Assembly: GCA_034509495.1 (NCBI GenBank)
Contig: CM067510.1
Span: 29,581,889 to 29,645,888, forward strand
Length of the DNA: 64,000 bases
From: Acestrorhynchus altus
Lineage: Eukaryota > Chordata > Actinopteri > Characiformes > Acestrorhynchidae
Reading direction: 5' to 3'
Shown here: piece after piece, positions 12,741-23,926 of the stretch
Layout of the letters: every line of letters starts with the position of its first letter
Numbering within the stretch: the first letter of the stretch is position 1
Position numbers and translations under genes: made by a program
The notes under the pieces: generated by a model
Seen by the model: the letters and a program-made list of their open reading frames with translations, nothing else
The model's database searches: none
What the model was told of the DNA's origin: nothing

Positions 12741-13641
12741 CTAGTTCTTAAGTCTAAAGAACTGTCTGTAGACCTCCACAGATCTGGGGAAGGGTACAAA
12801 AAACTTCTGCTGCACTTAAGGTCCCAATGAGCACAGTGGCCTCCATCATCTATAAGTGGAAGAAGTTTGGAACCACAGGACTCCTCCCAGAGCTGGCCAC
12901 TCCAGATGAAAGCCAAAAGGCACCTACAACTCTTTGGCCTCAATGCCATGCGTCATATCTGGAGGAAACCAGGCACTGCTCATCACCTAGCCAATACCAT
13001 ACCTACAGTGAAGCATGGTGGTGGCAGCATCATGCTGTGAGGATGTTTTTTCTGCAGCAGAAACTGGGAAACTAGTTTGGGTCAAGGGAAAGATGACTGC
13101 AGCGATGTACAGAGATTTCCCTGATGAAAACCTTCTCTAGAGCACTCTGGACCTCAGACTGGGACGAAGCTTTATCTTCCAACAGGACAATGTTCCTTAG
13201 CACAGCTAAGATAACAAAGGAGTGACTTCGGAACAACTCTGTGAATGTCCTTTACTGGCCCAGATGGAGCCAAAAACCTGATTGAACATCTCTGGAGAGA
13301 TCTAAAAATGACTGGCAATCAATGTGCCCCATCCAATTGATGGAGCTTGAGAGGTTCTGCAAAGAAGAATGGGAGAAACGTCCTAGAAACAGATGCTAAT
13401 CTTGTCACATCAACTCAAATAGACTTGAGGCTATAATTGCTGCCGAAAAGTGCTTCAGTATAAGTATTGAGCAAATACTTATGTATGTTATATTTTTGTG
13501 TTTTACTTTTCTTACTTTATACGTGTGGGGTATTTTGTGTATTGATTTGAGGGGAAAATGAATTGAATCCATTTTAGCATAAGGCTGTAACATAACAAGG
13601 TGTGCAAAAAGTGAAGCTGTAAATACTTTCCCGGTGCACTT
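12741..13641 (+). mobile_element. Decayed Tc1-family transposon, internally deleted
   Basis: In order it keeps the DNA-binding part (GTGGCCTCCATCATC..AAGTGGAAGAAGTTTGGAACC), then, after a large deletion, the catalytic part (GAAGCATGGTGGTGGCAGCATCATGCTGTGAGG, CAACAGGACAATGTTCC), and the 3' end with TGTAACATAACAAGG and TACTTTCCCGGTGCACT. Read forward this is the WKKFGTT and KHGGGSIML type of Tc1 transposase, broken by stops and frameshifts. Only the right terminal repeat is visible. Confidence 0.85.
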
Positions 13642-14237
13642 TATAGTGCTTTTGTTATAGTTCTAAAAACTGTATTATAATGTGACTTCTGTGAGCCCAC
13701 TGTAAGGTTGTGATCCAGAAAATAAAAGCAGAGCTCATCAAGGAAAAAAATGTTCATTCTGAAGCTAAACAACAAATGAAACACACTGATAAACCAGTGT
13801 GAGGTTCACACCGTGCTTGAAGAAGTGCAGGCAACACTGTTGTGTTTTGTTTCTTGGAAGTCGCTTTGGACTCCATGTCTCCCTTTGGATAAGCAGGGCA
13901 GCAATGTAGTTGTCAGTCATCTGTCATAGCAAGCGATTGTTCTGGTATTAGAATTACTGACAAAGTTCAACTTGTGTTTGACAGAAGACTTGTTCCTGCT
14001 GGTCACATCGAGCTATTTTCTTTGACATGCCACAAATTTGTCTACCTTTACACCTGCCACTGACGTGCCTTTCATTTAAAAAGTAAGCAGTAAGCCCAGG
14101 GCCCAGGGAGTGGCACAGACATTTTGCTAAAATGCATGTAATTTAACAAAAAAAGAGAAAGAGGAATGGATACAATGTACAAACCCCCACCATCTCCAGT
14201 ATCTCCAGTGCAAAACAGCAGACCTCAAACACCAAAC
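13642..14237. other. Non-coding stretch, nothing recognised
   Basis: AT-rich sequence without repeats that I recognise. Confidence 0.5.
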
Positions 14238-14415
14238 ATGTCATGGCTTATCCATCCATCCATCCATTTTCTGCCCCTTATCCGGGGTCGGGTCGCGGGG
14301 GCAGCAGCCTAAGTAGAGAGACTCAGACTTCCCTCTCCCCAGCCACTTGGTCCAGCTCTTCCGGGGGAACCCCAAGGCATTCCCAGGCCAGCCGAGAAAC
14401 AATGTCATGGCTTAT
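14238..14415 (-). mobile_element. 5'-truncated LINE insertion with 14-bp target site duplication
   Basis: A perfect direct repeat ATGTCATGGCTTAT flanks the insert (14238-14251 and 14402-14415). The insert is GC-rich (GGGGTCGGGTCGCGGGGGCAG, CCGGGGGAACCCCAAGGC) and has a (CCAT)n end at the left, so its 3' tail lies left and it is inserted on the minus strand. The sequence resembles the 3' end of a LINE family common in fishes. Confidence 0.85.
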
Positions 14416-15061
14416 TGATCATTAAAAGGAGGTGATGGGAAAATTGTGTATAATATATTTTTGGTAAAGCATGTCCAGCAGGTTCTGGGAATTTTGAGGG
14501 TTATACCAAATAATTATCTTCGATGTCAGAGCAGAAAATAATTAAAGTAGTCTTACAAAAGTCCATACTAAGTCATTAGTACTTCAAAGCTGTTCTTCCA
14601 AAATTTTACTGATGGATTGGCCACTTATGTCAATTCGTAAGTTCGTAGCAATGAAAGTTGTTGAAACAGGGCAAAGTTGTGCAAAATATATACACATTTT
14701 CCTCCAGACCGATAGGAAGCAATGATTATGGTACATTTCCACATAGTCATTCAGTGATTCATGGTGGTGTATATATGTCTATATATAATCTGCAGTGGCT
14801 AAACTTAGGTCTTCACATGAAATACAACACCAGACAGAGTGGTGCTGCTTTATATGACGACCATAGCATAAACATGTGCTATACTGGTTATTAAATATCC
14901 TCAACGCTGAACCAAATATAGAAATTGATGGTTTCCATGAAACATAAAGCTATTACATTATGTCACTGATGAACCTTCAGTGACATGTTCTAGCTTCCAT
15001 ATTTACTCTCCTTCGTCCTACTATAGACAGTTTTAATGGTATGTGGAAATATATAGTACTC
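14416..15061. other. Non-coding stretch, nothing recognised
   Basis: No exon or repeat family recognised. Confidence 0.5.
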
Positions 15062-15414
15062 TTAACCTTTAGAACTCTAATTTTGTGGGACATTTTTATA
15101 GATTGACAAATCTTTTTTTGAGACAGTCACAGATGGCAGATATTGATATTTTCTAGTCTACTCTAATTGGTCTTCATTTTGTTGATGTGAAAATCAACAA
15201 AATTAAAATATTTGTATGAATTGGACAATATTTGGTTCAAACATTTACTTTACCTACTATTTTTTGGCTTATAAGGAATAAAAAACACAACATCCCAGAA
15301 AGTGATCATGAGCAGTGTGCATCGTGTCCGTAGGTCACTCTGATCCTGAGATATGAAGCCTAGAAAATGGCATGCAACTACCCACAAAGTGCAGATCTCA
15401 GGTTCTAGAGTTAA
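15062..15414 (+). mobile_element. TTAA-flanked element family, copy 4 (short, both ends intact)
   Basis: TTAA-CCTTTAGAACTCTAA at the left and CTCAGGTTCTAGAG-TTAA at the right form imperfect terminal inverted repeats inside a TTAA duplication. At 353 bp it has lost the middle present in longer copies. It is the clearest example of the family's ends. Confidence 0.8.
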
Positions 15415-18239
15415 ACTACAATGGGTTACCATAGAAAAACAGGTTTGATTCCACGAAGGGTCAGATTTGTAAAGGTTCTTTGCACAAAAATGTTCTTTAT
15501 GGAAACAACAACAATTAACAATTAAACCATTGTTGCACGTTTATTTATTAAAGTGTAATAAAAATGAAATTATACTGTTAGATGTGGTCAGTATGTTCTA
15601 AAACATGAACAGAATAGGTGGTAATGTAAGAGGGGCAGACGACTAATGTTAGAATGGAGAGTGTCAAACAACTTAAGGTGGTCAGAGCAGAACATACACA
15701 GTGTACTGTGCTACTGGTTTTGAGTTTGTACTAACAACATTCCAGGCTTTTGGCTGTGGACTTTAACTGAGGCAAAGCCCTCTTTCAGGCGTTTCATTGG
15801 TAAACACCAGCCTCGAGGGACAGCCCATTTGGAACCTGCTTTAAAGTACACATCTATCACGGAGTTGTTTTTCTCCTTCAGCCGACTCAACCTTCCCATA
15901 AAAGAAGAGCATTCTGAGAGCTGAGGCTTACTACCTGACTCTTCCCTAATTCATTCCATACCATTTCCTTTCGATTTGCCCCACATGTGATATTGCCCAG
16001 CAAGAGAGCTGGTGTGAATTCAGTGGCTTCATTCCACTGAACTCATGTCATTAAGCAGCGCAAATGGCCTCATAAACCTGGCAGAGTTGAAGAGTGACGT
16101 GTTGTAAAATGCCTGCGAATCAGAGTCACCGAGTTCTTTTATTGCAAAAATGTGTAATCTAAAATTGAAGCATTTTATCACTTTAATCTTGAGGGATGAG
16201 ATAATGACTAAAAATCTATAATAAAAGAAAAAGAACTACAAGAAAGACAGAGCATACGTTAGATTCTCGTGTGCAGTTCTGCTGCGTTTTGTGCCCACAC
16301 CTTTAAGTTGCATGTTCCATCTGCACTGGCAGAGCTCCACTGTTTAGTCAGTGGCATACTGGAAACGCTTATCTGGTGTCTTCTGGGCCCCCGCTACTAA
16401 AGACACTCACACCCCTGCAGTGGACCAATCTGGAATCTATCTCACCTTTCTCTACCTGTTGTTTCTGCACACCATGACCCATACATATTTACTGCAAACA
16501 TGTCAGGGAGCGTTTCTCCTTTCACGCGATGGCTTACAAGGACAGCGGGGTAAAAGAGGGGTGAGTACAGGGATTGCATAGAAAAGCATATCGTCCCTGT
16601 CACATCAAAACCTGCCCATAAATGTAAGCTTTTTTTCCCCTTCAATAGAGCATTTCCATTGGTCCATTCATCGTGAAATTTGTGTGAAAAAGTGAAAAAC
16701 GGCAAGAATGGTGAGCCAAGGTTTTTCCAATATTACTGTTGCTATTAATAATAAGACTACAATAACAAATAATAATATTTTAGTTTGTTAAAGCAACTTG
16801 TGATGAAGCCGACATGAGCCGAATGTTGTATTTCATCACAGCTGAGCTGTTATTTATGATAACGCACAACACATTAAACTCCACTCACTCACTGCCCAGC
16901 CTGCAGCTCCTTCTCCAGCTCTTACTTACCCACATATTAAAATCTGTTCCCACTCATCATATCTATCGTCTTTTATTATTGTGAATTCTTGTGGTGATGT
17001 CAGTCCCACCAATCTCACAAGTGTCAGAGATCAGTGCCACTCAGTGCCACTAAATGTGTATTTATTCACACATTGTAACACACAGATAATCCCCAAACCA
17101 TAAACAAAGGGAAACCTTCCCTGAGCTACACGCTGACCCTGACCAGATCCATTGCAGTGCCATTCAGAGGCGTGATACTATGCTTGTAATAAAAAAAGTG
17201 GTGAGATAATACCACAGTTCAAGCTCTTCTCAACCAATCAACATGCGTGGCTGGAACAATTGTACAATACTACGTGAACATAACTATAATTATACTATAA
17301 CTACAACTATACCATAATATACTACAAAATATACTATAACTAAATAGTTATGAGCTTCTATTGGGGCTGGGTACCATTCACATGCATTCACAAACAAATT
17401 TGACTGAATCTGATTCCTATATCCAACAATACATTCTCTGTAAAAGCAAAAACTGTAATTTCTGTTGCACAAAACGATCTTACTTTGAATGTTTTACACC
17501 AGTGTTTCTCTTGCAATACAAGCTATAATATGTTTGTGTATCACTTGAATAAACAGTGTGAACGATTACAGTTGTACAGTAAAACTGTACATGATTATTA
17601 TGGTTAAACTGTGTCAGTTAATCCCCACTTTGCCTGTGTGTTTCATCAGCAGTAGCTGCAGGTGTGCTGCTAACATCAATAGTAGCTGCTGTGGAGGGCT
17701 TTGCATTCAGGCTCTCAAATGTGGTTGACTTTACAGCTTTTAGATATATTTAGAGCATGTTTGGCGCAGGTGTTTGCTCACATTAGAAGATTTGTAAGCT
17801 TTGCATTTCATATTATAAATATTGCAGAATGTTTTCAGCATCAACTTTTAAAAAATGTAACCACTCGACACCACTTTTGTCTAAACTCTGCCTTCATTGT
17901 GTTATGTCTTATAAATTGGTAGCTTTTAGTACTGATCTAATTCAGTCAGTACCCTTAAAAGTCGAGATTTCAGTAGACAATCCTAGTCTCCACATTGGCC
18001 CATTATCTATCATATTTCATGTGCCTTTTCATACATTTAGGTTTATATTTATCCTTGTTTTTGTCATATTTTCTTTGGAATAATTGTTCATAATGTTAAC
18101 AACCCATATCTACTACAATATGACCTTCAATTTGAAGGTCGAAACATTTAGGATAATGTTGGCAACCCATGAAACCCATTATCATTTTTGGTTGTTTTAG
18201 ATGAAAAACAGCTTGAAAAAGATCAATTTTTCTTTGAAG
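15415..18239. other. Long non-coding stretch
   Basis: A small GTTCTT-rich MITE-like fragment lies at 15448-15530. A short block at 16640-16700 (CATTTCCATTGGTCCATTC) is shared with 18775-18900 and 31440-31530. A (ACTATA)-like simple stretch is at 17280-17345. The part from 15700 to 16100 is more GC-balanced. No exon is supported. Confidence 0.5.
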
Positions 18240-18960
18240 CATTTGTCAGGTTCATAATGATTTGGACAGTGCAATTACGAATTACAAAAAATTGTCTCTG
18301 TATAAATACTTATTGACTGTAGCTTGAATGTAGAAGTTACAGAGTCCCTTTAAATCAAGAGTCCTGTTCATGCTGGACTCATAAGTGGAAACTGTGATGT
18401 TTATGAAGCCCAGATGGGAATGTCAGGGTTTCTCACCAGTTACTTCTATGGCATCGTTTCATTATGGTGGCAGTATTAACCAATGGGAGAGCATGCTTGG
18501 TTTTCTGTCGACCTCCAGACTCATAAACAATTCTGATTGAACAAATTTAGGTTTTAATCATTTTACTTCCATCAAAACTTCACAGTGTAGTACGGCAATA
18601 TGTGCAGAGTCTAAATACAAGCATGACGACTCTATAAAAATGACCATTTTAAGGCAATGAAGTTTCCCCACTGGTTATCAGTCCTGCATACTTGTCTGTT
18701 CTGCTTTATATCGTCACTGTCATACAAGAACCTTGTGTCACCAAAAAGAAAACTTTGCAAAAACGTATTAACCTTCAATGGAGGTCAATGTTAAAACGCT
18801 TTATCTCAAGTCATTTTCTATGGGCATTTCTTTTGGTCCATTCATAATGTGATTTAAAAAAACAACTGTCAAATTCACTTTATGGCAAAAAAACAATCAC
18901 ATCAAAATATAAGACAAATTCTTTATATGCCAAAAATTCTTGGTGACACAAAACTGATTC
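18240..18960. repeat. Dispersed fish repeat (TCAATGGA..GTCAATG / CATTTC..TGGTCCATTCATAATG type)
   Basis: Blocks at 18775-18860 recur at 31440-31530 and partly at 16640-16700: CAATGGAGGTCAATG, TCAAGTCATTTT and GGTCCATTCATAATG. The region also has the GGCAGTATTAACCAATGGGAGAG motif. Boundaries are uncertain. Confidence 0.4.
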
Positions 18961-19532
18961 AAATTCTTTAAGCCCAGAGTCCATTAGCAACATAACCCAA
19001 CTAAAAAAATTGCTGCAAACATTCCTAAGGACTCTTAAACTCCTAAGCTGGTACAGTATTTGTGTTATCTACAGATAGGGTAGGTGTGGTTGCTTTGTGA
19101 GTAAAGCAAGGGTGTGACACAGTGTTGAGAGAATGGAAATCAGGTGAAGAAATGGGAGGAGTAGGGGTTTGTTAGTTATCTTAGGGTTACAGTTGCCATG
19201 ATATAGTGTGTTAGGATGATCTCACCCATTCTTTCACACTTTTCTCCTCCAAAGTCACACATAGTTCAAATAAGCCATGTGTAACCTTTTGAAATGACCA
19301 CGGTTCTTCACCTTACATGGCGAAAAGTGGCTTGATAACAACTGTGCGTGTGTGGAAACCGACCACCATTATAAATCAAGCTGTTTTATACGACCCGGGC
19401 ACAGAGGGAGCAAACCGATCATGTCACACCAGCAACTAGCTTAGTTTGTCAGCAGCCACTTTTACCCAGAGAGACTGATAATAAATAAACCAGACAGACG
19501 ACTCTGCCCCAACCCCCCCAACCTAGCGTGCA

Positions 19533-19534
<2 letters not shown>
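18961..19534. other. Non-coding stretch, nothing recognised
   Basis: No repeat or exon recognised. Confidence 0.5.
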
Positions 19535-19568
<34 letters not shown>

Positions 19569-19590
19569 CACAAACACAAACACACACCTA
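19535..19590. repeat. Imperfect (CA)n microsatellite
   Basis: CA runs interrupted by AA. Confidence 0.92.
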
Positions 19591-19921
19591 CACACAAACA
19601 ACTTTCTCTTCTTCTGCACTGTGAATGTTCATAACCTGACAAATTTATCCACTGCCGAGTTCAAAGGCCTGCTTGGATTACAGTCGTCACTGTGCTATCA
19701 GGACACTCTTCCAAGTCACAGGGCAGAGTCAAGACAGAACAAGTTTCTTCAATATGTTTTACTGAGTACATTAAAGGAACCCTCTTCAGCACTTTCCAAA
19801 CTATGTAAACAATATATCTGTGAGAATGTAGATACATTTAATTAACTCAGAAAGACCTAATCCAGAGGAGACTTTAAAGTCTGAACAATTAATATAATAT
19901 GAAAATTTACCTGACAATTTG

Positions 19922-19922
<1 letters not shown>

Positions 19923-19975
<53 letters not shown>
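19923..19975. repeat. (TA)n microsatellite
   Basis: About 26 TA units directly before the GACA-rich array. Confidence 0.95.
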
Positions 19976-19979
<4 letters not shown>

Positions 19980-19989
19980 CATATTCTAT

Positions 19990-20957
19990 ATAGACAGACA
20001 GTCAGACAGATATAGATAGACAGACAGTCAGATATAGACAGTCAGATAGACAGAGAGACAGTCAGACAGTCAGATCTAGACAGACAGTCTGATAGACAGA
20101 GGGACAGACAGACAGATATAGACAGTCAGGCAGACAGTCAGAGATAGACAGTCAGATAGACAGAGAGACAGTCAGACAGTCAGTTATAGACAGTCAGGGA
20201 GACAGACAGACAGTCAGAGAGTCAGATATAGACATTCAGGGAGACAGACAGACAGTCAGATATAGACAGTCAGGGAGGCAGACAGACAGTCAGTTATAGA
20301 CAGGGAGACAGAAAGACAGTCAGACAGTCAGATATAGACAGTCAGGGAGACAGACAGTCAGATATAGACAGTCAGGGAGACGGAGAGACAACCAGATATA
20401 GACAGTAAGGGAGACAGACAGTCAGATATAGACAGTCAGGGAAACAGACAGACTGTCAGATATAGACTGTCAGGGACACAGACAGACAGTCAGATAGTCA
20501 GATATAGACAGTCAGGGAGACAGACAGATGGAGAGACAGACAGACAGTCAGATATAGACAGTCAGGGAGACAGACAGACTGGCAGATATAGACTGTCAGG
20601 GAGATAGACAGACAGTCAGATAGTCAGATATAGACAGTCAGGGAGACAGACAGACTGTCAGATATAGACAGTCAGTGAGACAGACAGACTGTCAGATATA
20701 GACAGTCAGTGAGACAGACAGTCAAATATAGACAGTCAGGGAGACAGACAGATATAGACAATCAGGGAGACAGACAGACAGTCAGATACAGACAGTCAGT
20801 GAGACAGACAGAGAGACAGACAGACAGATAAAGACAGTCAGGGAGACAGACAGTCAGATATAGACAGTCAGGGAGACAGACAGACAGTCAGATATAGACA
20901 GTCAAACAGACAGACAGACAGACAGACACACAGAGAGACACACAGACAGTCAGTCAC
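19990..20957. repeat. GACA/GTCA-rich minisatellite with higher-order unit
   Basis: About 970 bases made almost only of GACA, GTCA, GATA and GGGA tetramers. A higher-order unit of roughly 30-40 bases recurs many times: GATATAGACAGTCAGGGA then GACAGACAGACAGTCA. Units vary by whole tetramers, as expected of slippage. It ends about 0.7 kb before the tob1 promoter motifs. Confidence 0.95.
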
Positions 20958-21059
20958 TTTATTAATTCCAGTGGTAAAGTCACACTTAAAGCCCACTGGT
21001 CATATCAGCTATGTGAATGTCTTATGTAATATATATATCAGTGTTGGAGAGACAGTCAG

Positions 21060-21713
21060 TAGGGTAGTACGGCTGGACGAGACCTTCGTGTCCCTTTAAA
21101 TCTCAGGGGGGCGTGGCCTCTTACAGAAAGCGTGGTGTCCCAGTCACAACAAGGCGGCGCCACCATGACGTCTGAGGACTCCGCAGCCAATAGGCGAGGT
21201 CGAATCCACCCACCCACGCAAAAAAAAAAAAAAAAAAAAAAACACTCAAGGGCAGAATAAGATTAAACCGCTGCTGTGAAACATTACCCAACACTAAAGC
21301 CCGCTTTAAAACCGGCCTGAAACGAAACACAGCGCACGTCACACTTCCCTAACAAAGATTTTCAGCTTCAGCGGGCGTTTAAAGACACAAATATAAATAA
21401 ATAAATCATAAGTACATTAAAACGTTTCACTCCAACGTTTCTGTTTGCTCTGCCACTGAATCGGTTCCTCGGAGCCGAATGTTCTCGCCGTTGATTGGTC
21501 GGAGATTTTAGGGGGTGGGGGCGTTCAGTGACTGACAGCTGGTTGAACGAATGGCGGCACAGGGTGCGCCGAGTTGGCTGGTGACGTCGCCTATCGCGAA
21601 CCAATGGGAGCAGTCAGCGGGGTGTTGACCTCCGAAACCGCATCACCGCCCAGCACGGACGGCTCCGCGGCGCAGCGTTTGGCTATAAAGCCGATTGTGG
21701 CTCCGCTTTAAAG
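21060..21713 (+). promoter_or_regulatory. tob1: tob1 core and proximal promoter, GC-rich
   Basis: Base composition changes sharply from the AT-rich flank to CpG-rich sequence here, and this continues past 23000, which fits a CpG-island promoter. Visible motifs are a GC/KLF-type box (GGGGCGTGGC, about 21109-21118), CCAAT boxes (21187-21191, near 21600, and inverted near 21492), and three CRE-like sites: TGACGTC at 21166-21172, TGACGTC at 21582-21588, and ACGTCA at 21336-21341. A TATA box lies just upstream of the inferred start. The motif calls are read from the sequence. Their use by factors is inference. Confidence 0.7.
21684..21690 (+). promoter_or_regulatory. tob1: TATA box of tob1
   Basis: TATAAAG lies within GC-rich sequence and is the only good TATA match in the promoter. 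It would place transcription start near 21714, about 140 bases before the predicted exon 1 donor. Confidence 0.6.
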
Positions 21714-21857
21714 GGCAGAGTGGTAAAACACTCCCGGGCAGAGGGGGGGAGTCGGAGTGCCTGTTGAGAAGCCGTCGCTGAAACTGGACTAAGAGCCGCT
21801 GGACGTCGCCGTTGTCACGGGATCTAAACGGTTTCTACGCGGACCCGGTTCCTACCT
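21714..21857 (+). other. tob1: Predicted non-coding exon 1 (5' UTR) of tob1
   Basis: This stretch runs from about 30 bases after the TATA box to a strong donor, CCT|GTGAGTAC, at 21858. It contains no ATG. The exact 5' end is inferred from TATA spacing. Confidence 0.55.
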
Positions 21858-22807
21858 GTGAGTACAAAAGCAGCGATTTACGCGCTTCATTCGGCTCAAG
21901 CACAGCCTTTTCCGTTCTGCCAGTAACATTTAAAGCCTTTTCGGACGGAACTGCAGCGGGTTTGGCTGCTTTTAAAGAGGGAAAGTGTGAAAAACGGGGA
22001 TTTTTGGGGCGTTTATGTGAGATTATCTCCGCTTGTGCGCCTGACTAAATCCTCCGTGTAGGCGTCACCGAGCTCACAGTCCGTTCCTGCCCGATTCTCA
22101 TGAACTTCGACTAATAAAGGCAGGGTTTGGTCCAGTGCCCCGGCCAGGGCTTTGGTCGACAGCGGTGTTTATTCGGGTTGCACTTTAAGGGGAGCCTTGT
22201 TCGAGCCCCACCAGCGAGCTGGGCCCGAAACCTCGGATCTCCGCCCTTTCAAAGACTCATCGACGTCTTTTTCACATCGTGAAACATCGACGACTCAAGC
22301 CACGGAGCTCCATCGGGGTTATTTAGTGAGCTGGGCTGGTTTTCGGGAGGGCAGAGTTACCGTATTAACTGTACCGTAATGACGGTACTATAGGGGCGTG
22401 CTCGTCCACACTGGTGAATTTCCAGTCACCCCAGTGCTGTGCTGGTTCGGGCAGTCCGTGTTTAGATCCACCCCGCGCAGATCGCCACGCTATTGGCTGC
22501 TCTGTGGAGGAAATCTGATCCCTCCATCTATTGCGCAATATCGTCTCCAAGTGTCGCATTGTTTAAGGTGGCCCATATTCCAGTGATCAGCTTTCAGGCT
22601 TTTCAGAGGATCTTTTGGAAGCAGATGAAGATTATATAACATTCTTGGGTCCTCCAGTCAAGCTGTCTGACCTCACATCTGTCTGTCTGGTTTAGATAAA
22701 TCCTCGGAAATGGGCCCCGAATGTCCTGATGAGATGCTGTACATGCTTTGTGTGTAGACTAAAGGAGCTGAATGATCAACCTCTTGCTTCTTCTCCCCCC
22801 TTCTAAG
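21858..22807 (+). other. tob1: Predicted 5' UTR intron of tob1
   Basis: The donor GTGAGT (21858-21863) pairs with an acceptor at 22806-22807 that is preceded by a long pyrimidine tract (about 22778-22804, ending CCCCCCTTCTAAG). The length would be 950 bases. Splicing removes every upstream ATG, since exon 2 from 22808 to 22927 also has none. The intron stays GC-rich near its 5' end and could carry promoter-proximal control sites. Confidence 0.55.
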
Positions 22808-22927
22808 GATCAAGAAGACTCTCCCGTGGAACCGCACACCTCTTCCCAGTGACCGATCGCTACTGCCTAGGATCTCTGCAGCGCCTGGCTCCTCTCGAAG
22901 GCAGATACTGGCAACTGTGAAGCAGCT

Positions 22928-23926
22928 ATGCAGCTTGAAATCCAAGTAGCACTCAACTTCATCATATCGTACCTGTACAACAAACTCCCTCGGCGTCGAG
23001 TCAACATCTTCGGCGAGGAGCTGGAAAGACAGTTGAAGAAGAAGTATGAGGGTCACTGGTACCCTGACAAGCCATACAAAGGCTCCGGCTTCAGGTGCAT
23101 ACATGTAGGTGAGAAGGTGGATCCAGTAGTGGAGGAAGCAGCCAAAGAGAGCGGGCTGGACATCGAAGATGTCCGGAACAACTTGCCTCAGGACCTCAGC
23201 GTGTGGATTGACCCCTTCGAGGTGTCCTACCAGATCGGGGAAAAGGGACCCGTCAAGGTGCTTTATGTGGACGATAATGGTGAGAACGGATCCGAGCTGG
23301 ACAAGGAGATCAGAAACAGTTTTAACCCCGATGCTCAGGTCTTCATGCCAATCAGTGACCCTGTGGGAGTCTCCTCGGAGTCCAGCTCACCGTCGCCTCC
23401 ATTTGGCCAGTCTGCTTCGGTTAGCCCTTCATTCATGCCACGCTCCACTCAGCCTTTAACCTTCACCACAGCCACGTTCGCTGCCACCAAGTTCGGCTCC
23501 ACCAAGATGAAGAACAGCAGCCGCAACAACAGCAAGGTGGCGCGCATGTCTCCCACTAACCTGGGCCTGAATGTGAACAACCTACTGAAGCAGAAAGCCA
23601 TCTCCACTTCCATGCATTCTCTCTATGGCCTTGGCCTCGGAGGGCAACAGCAGCAGCAGCCACCGCCTCCGCTGCAGAAGCCCTCAGCGCTTTCCCCTAA
23701 TGCCAAGGAGTTTGTATTCCCAAATCTCCAGAGCCAGGGCAGCTCCACCGCAATGTTCAGCAGTGAGAATTCCCTCAGCCTCAGCCCTCTGCAGTATAAC
23801 AATGCCTTCGATGTGTTTGCAGCCTATGGCAGCCTCAACGACAAGTCTCTCATGGATGGTCTAAACTTCAGTCTGGGCAACATGCAGTATTCTAACCAGC
23901 AATTCCAGCCAGTCATGGCTAACTAA
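22928..23926 (+). CDS. tob1: Tob1, BTG/TOB-family antiproliferative protein and deadenylation adaptor
   Basis: A 332-residue frame with no intron in the coding part, as in other vertebrate TOB genes (human TOB1 is about 345 residues). Residues 1-115 form the BTG/APRO domain. Box A covers about 18-59 (PRRRVNIFGEELER, GHWYPDKPYKGSGFRCIH) and Box B about 88-116 (QDLSVWIDPFEVSYQIGEKG). A basic nuclear-targeting stretch lies at 21-39. Two PAM2-type motifs for poly(A)-binding protein are visible: SFNPDAQVFMP (131-141) and LSPNAKEFVFP (255-265). Ser-Pro sites at 154, 156 and 166 match the ERK-site cluster of mammalian Tob1. A short Q5-P4 tract (240-248) replaces the longer mammalian one. In the known family the APRO domain binds the CNOT7/CNOT8 deadenylase while PAM2 binds PABPC1, promoting mRNA deadenylation; the protein also restrains proliferation and BMP/Smad signalling. 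The ATG has G at -3, and the predicted spliced leader has no earlier ATG. Teleosts keep tob1a and tob1b; I cannot say which this is. Confidence 0.97.
   Translation: MQLEIQVALNFIISYLYNKLPRRRVNIFGEELERQLKKKYEGHWYPDKPYKGSGFRCIHVGEKVDPVVEEAAKESGLDIEDVRNNLPQDLSVWIDPFEVSYQIGEKGPVKVLYVDDNGENGSELDKEIRNSFNPDAQVFMPISDPVGVSSESSSPSPPFGQSASVSPSFMPRSTQPLTFTTATFAATKFGSTKMKNSSRNNSKVARMSPTNLGLNVNNLLKQKAISTSMHSLYGLGLGGQQQQQPPPPLQKPSALSPNAKEFVFPNLQSQGSSTAMFSSENSLSLSPLQYNNAFDVFAAYGSLNDKSLMDGLNFSLGNMQYSNQQFQPVMAN

Noticed and set aside
16501..16563. A Gly-X-Y-like run (DGLQGQRGKRG) followed by a GTGAGTA donor, with a CAG 54 bases upstream, looking like a collagen exon.
   Set aside because: The glycine register does not start at the putative exon edge. 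Only four triplets fit, the acceptor lacks a good pyrimidine tract and no partner exons are nearby. Chance is more likely.
19990..20957. Could the regular array be a CRISPR?
   Set aside because: There are no unique spacers, the units are simple tetramers, and the DNA is vertebrate.
22673..23104. A 143-codon frame antisense to the 5' part of tob1, and other-frame translations within the coding region (23169, 23625).
   Set aside because: These are shadows of the highly conserved tob1 coding sequence.
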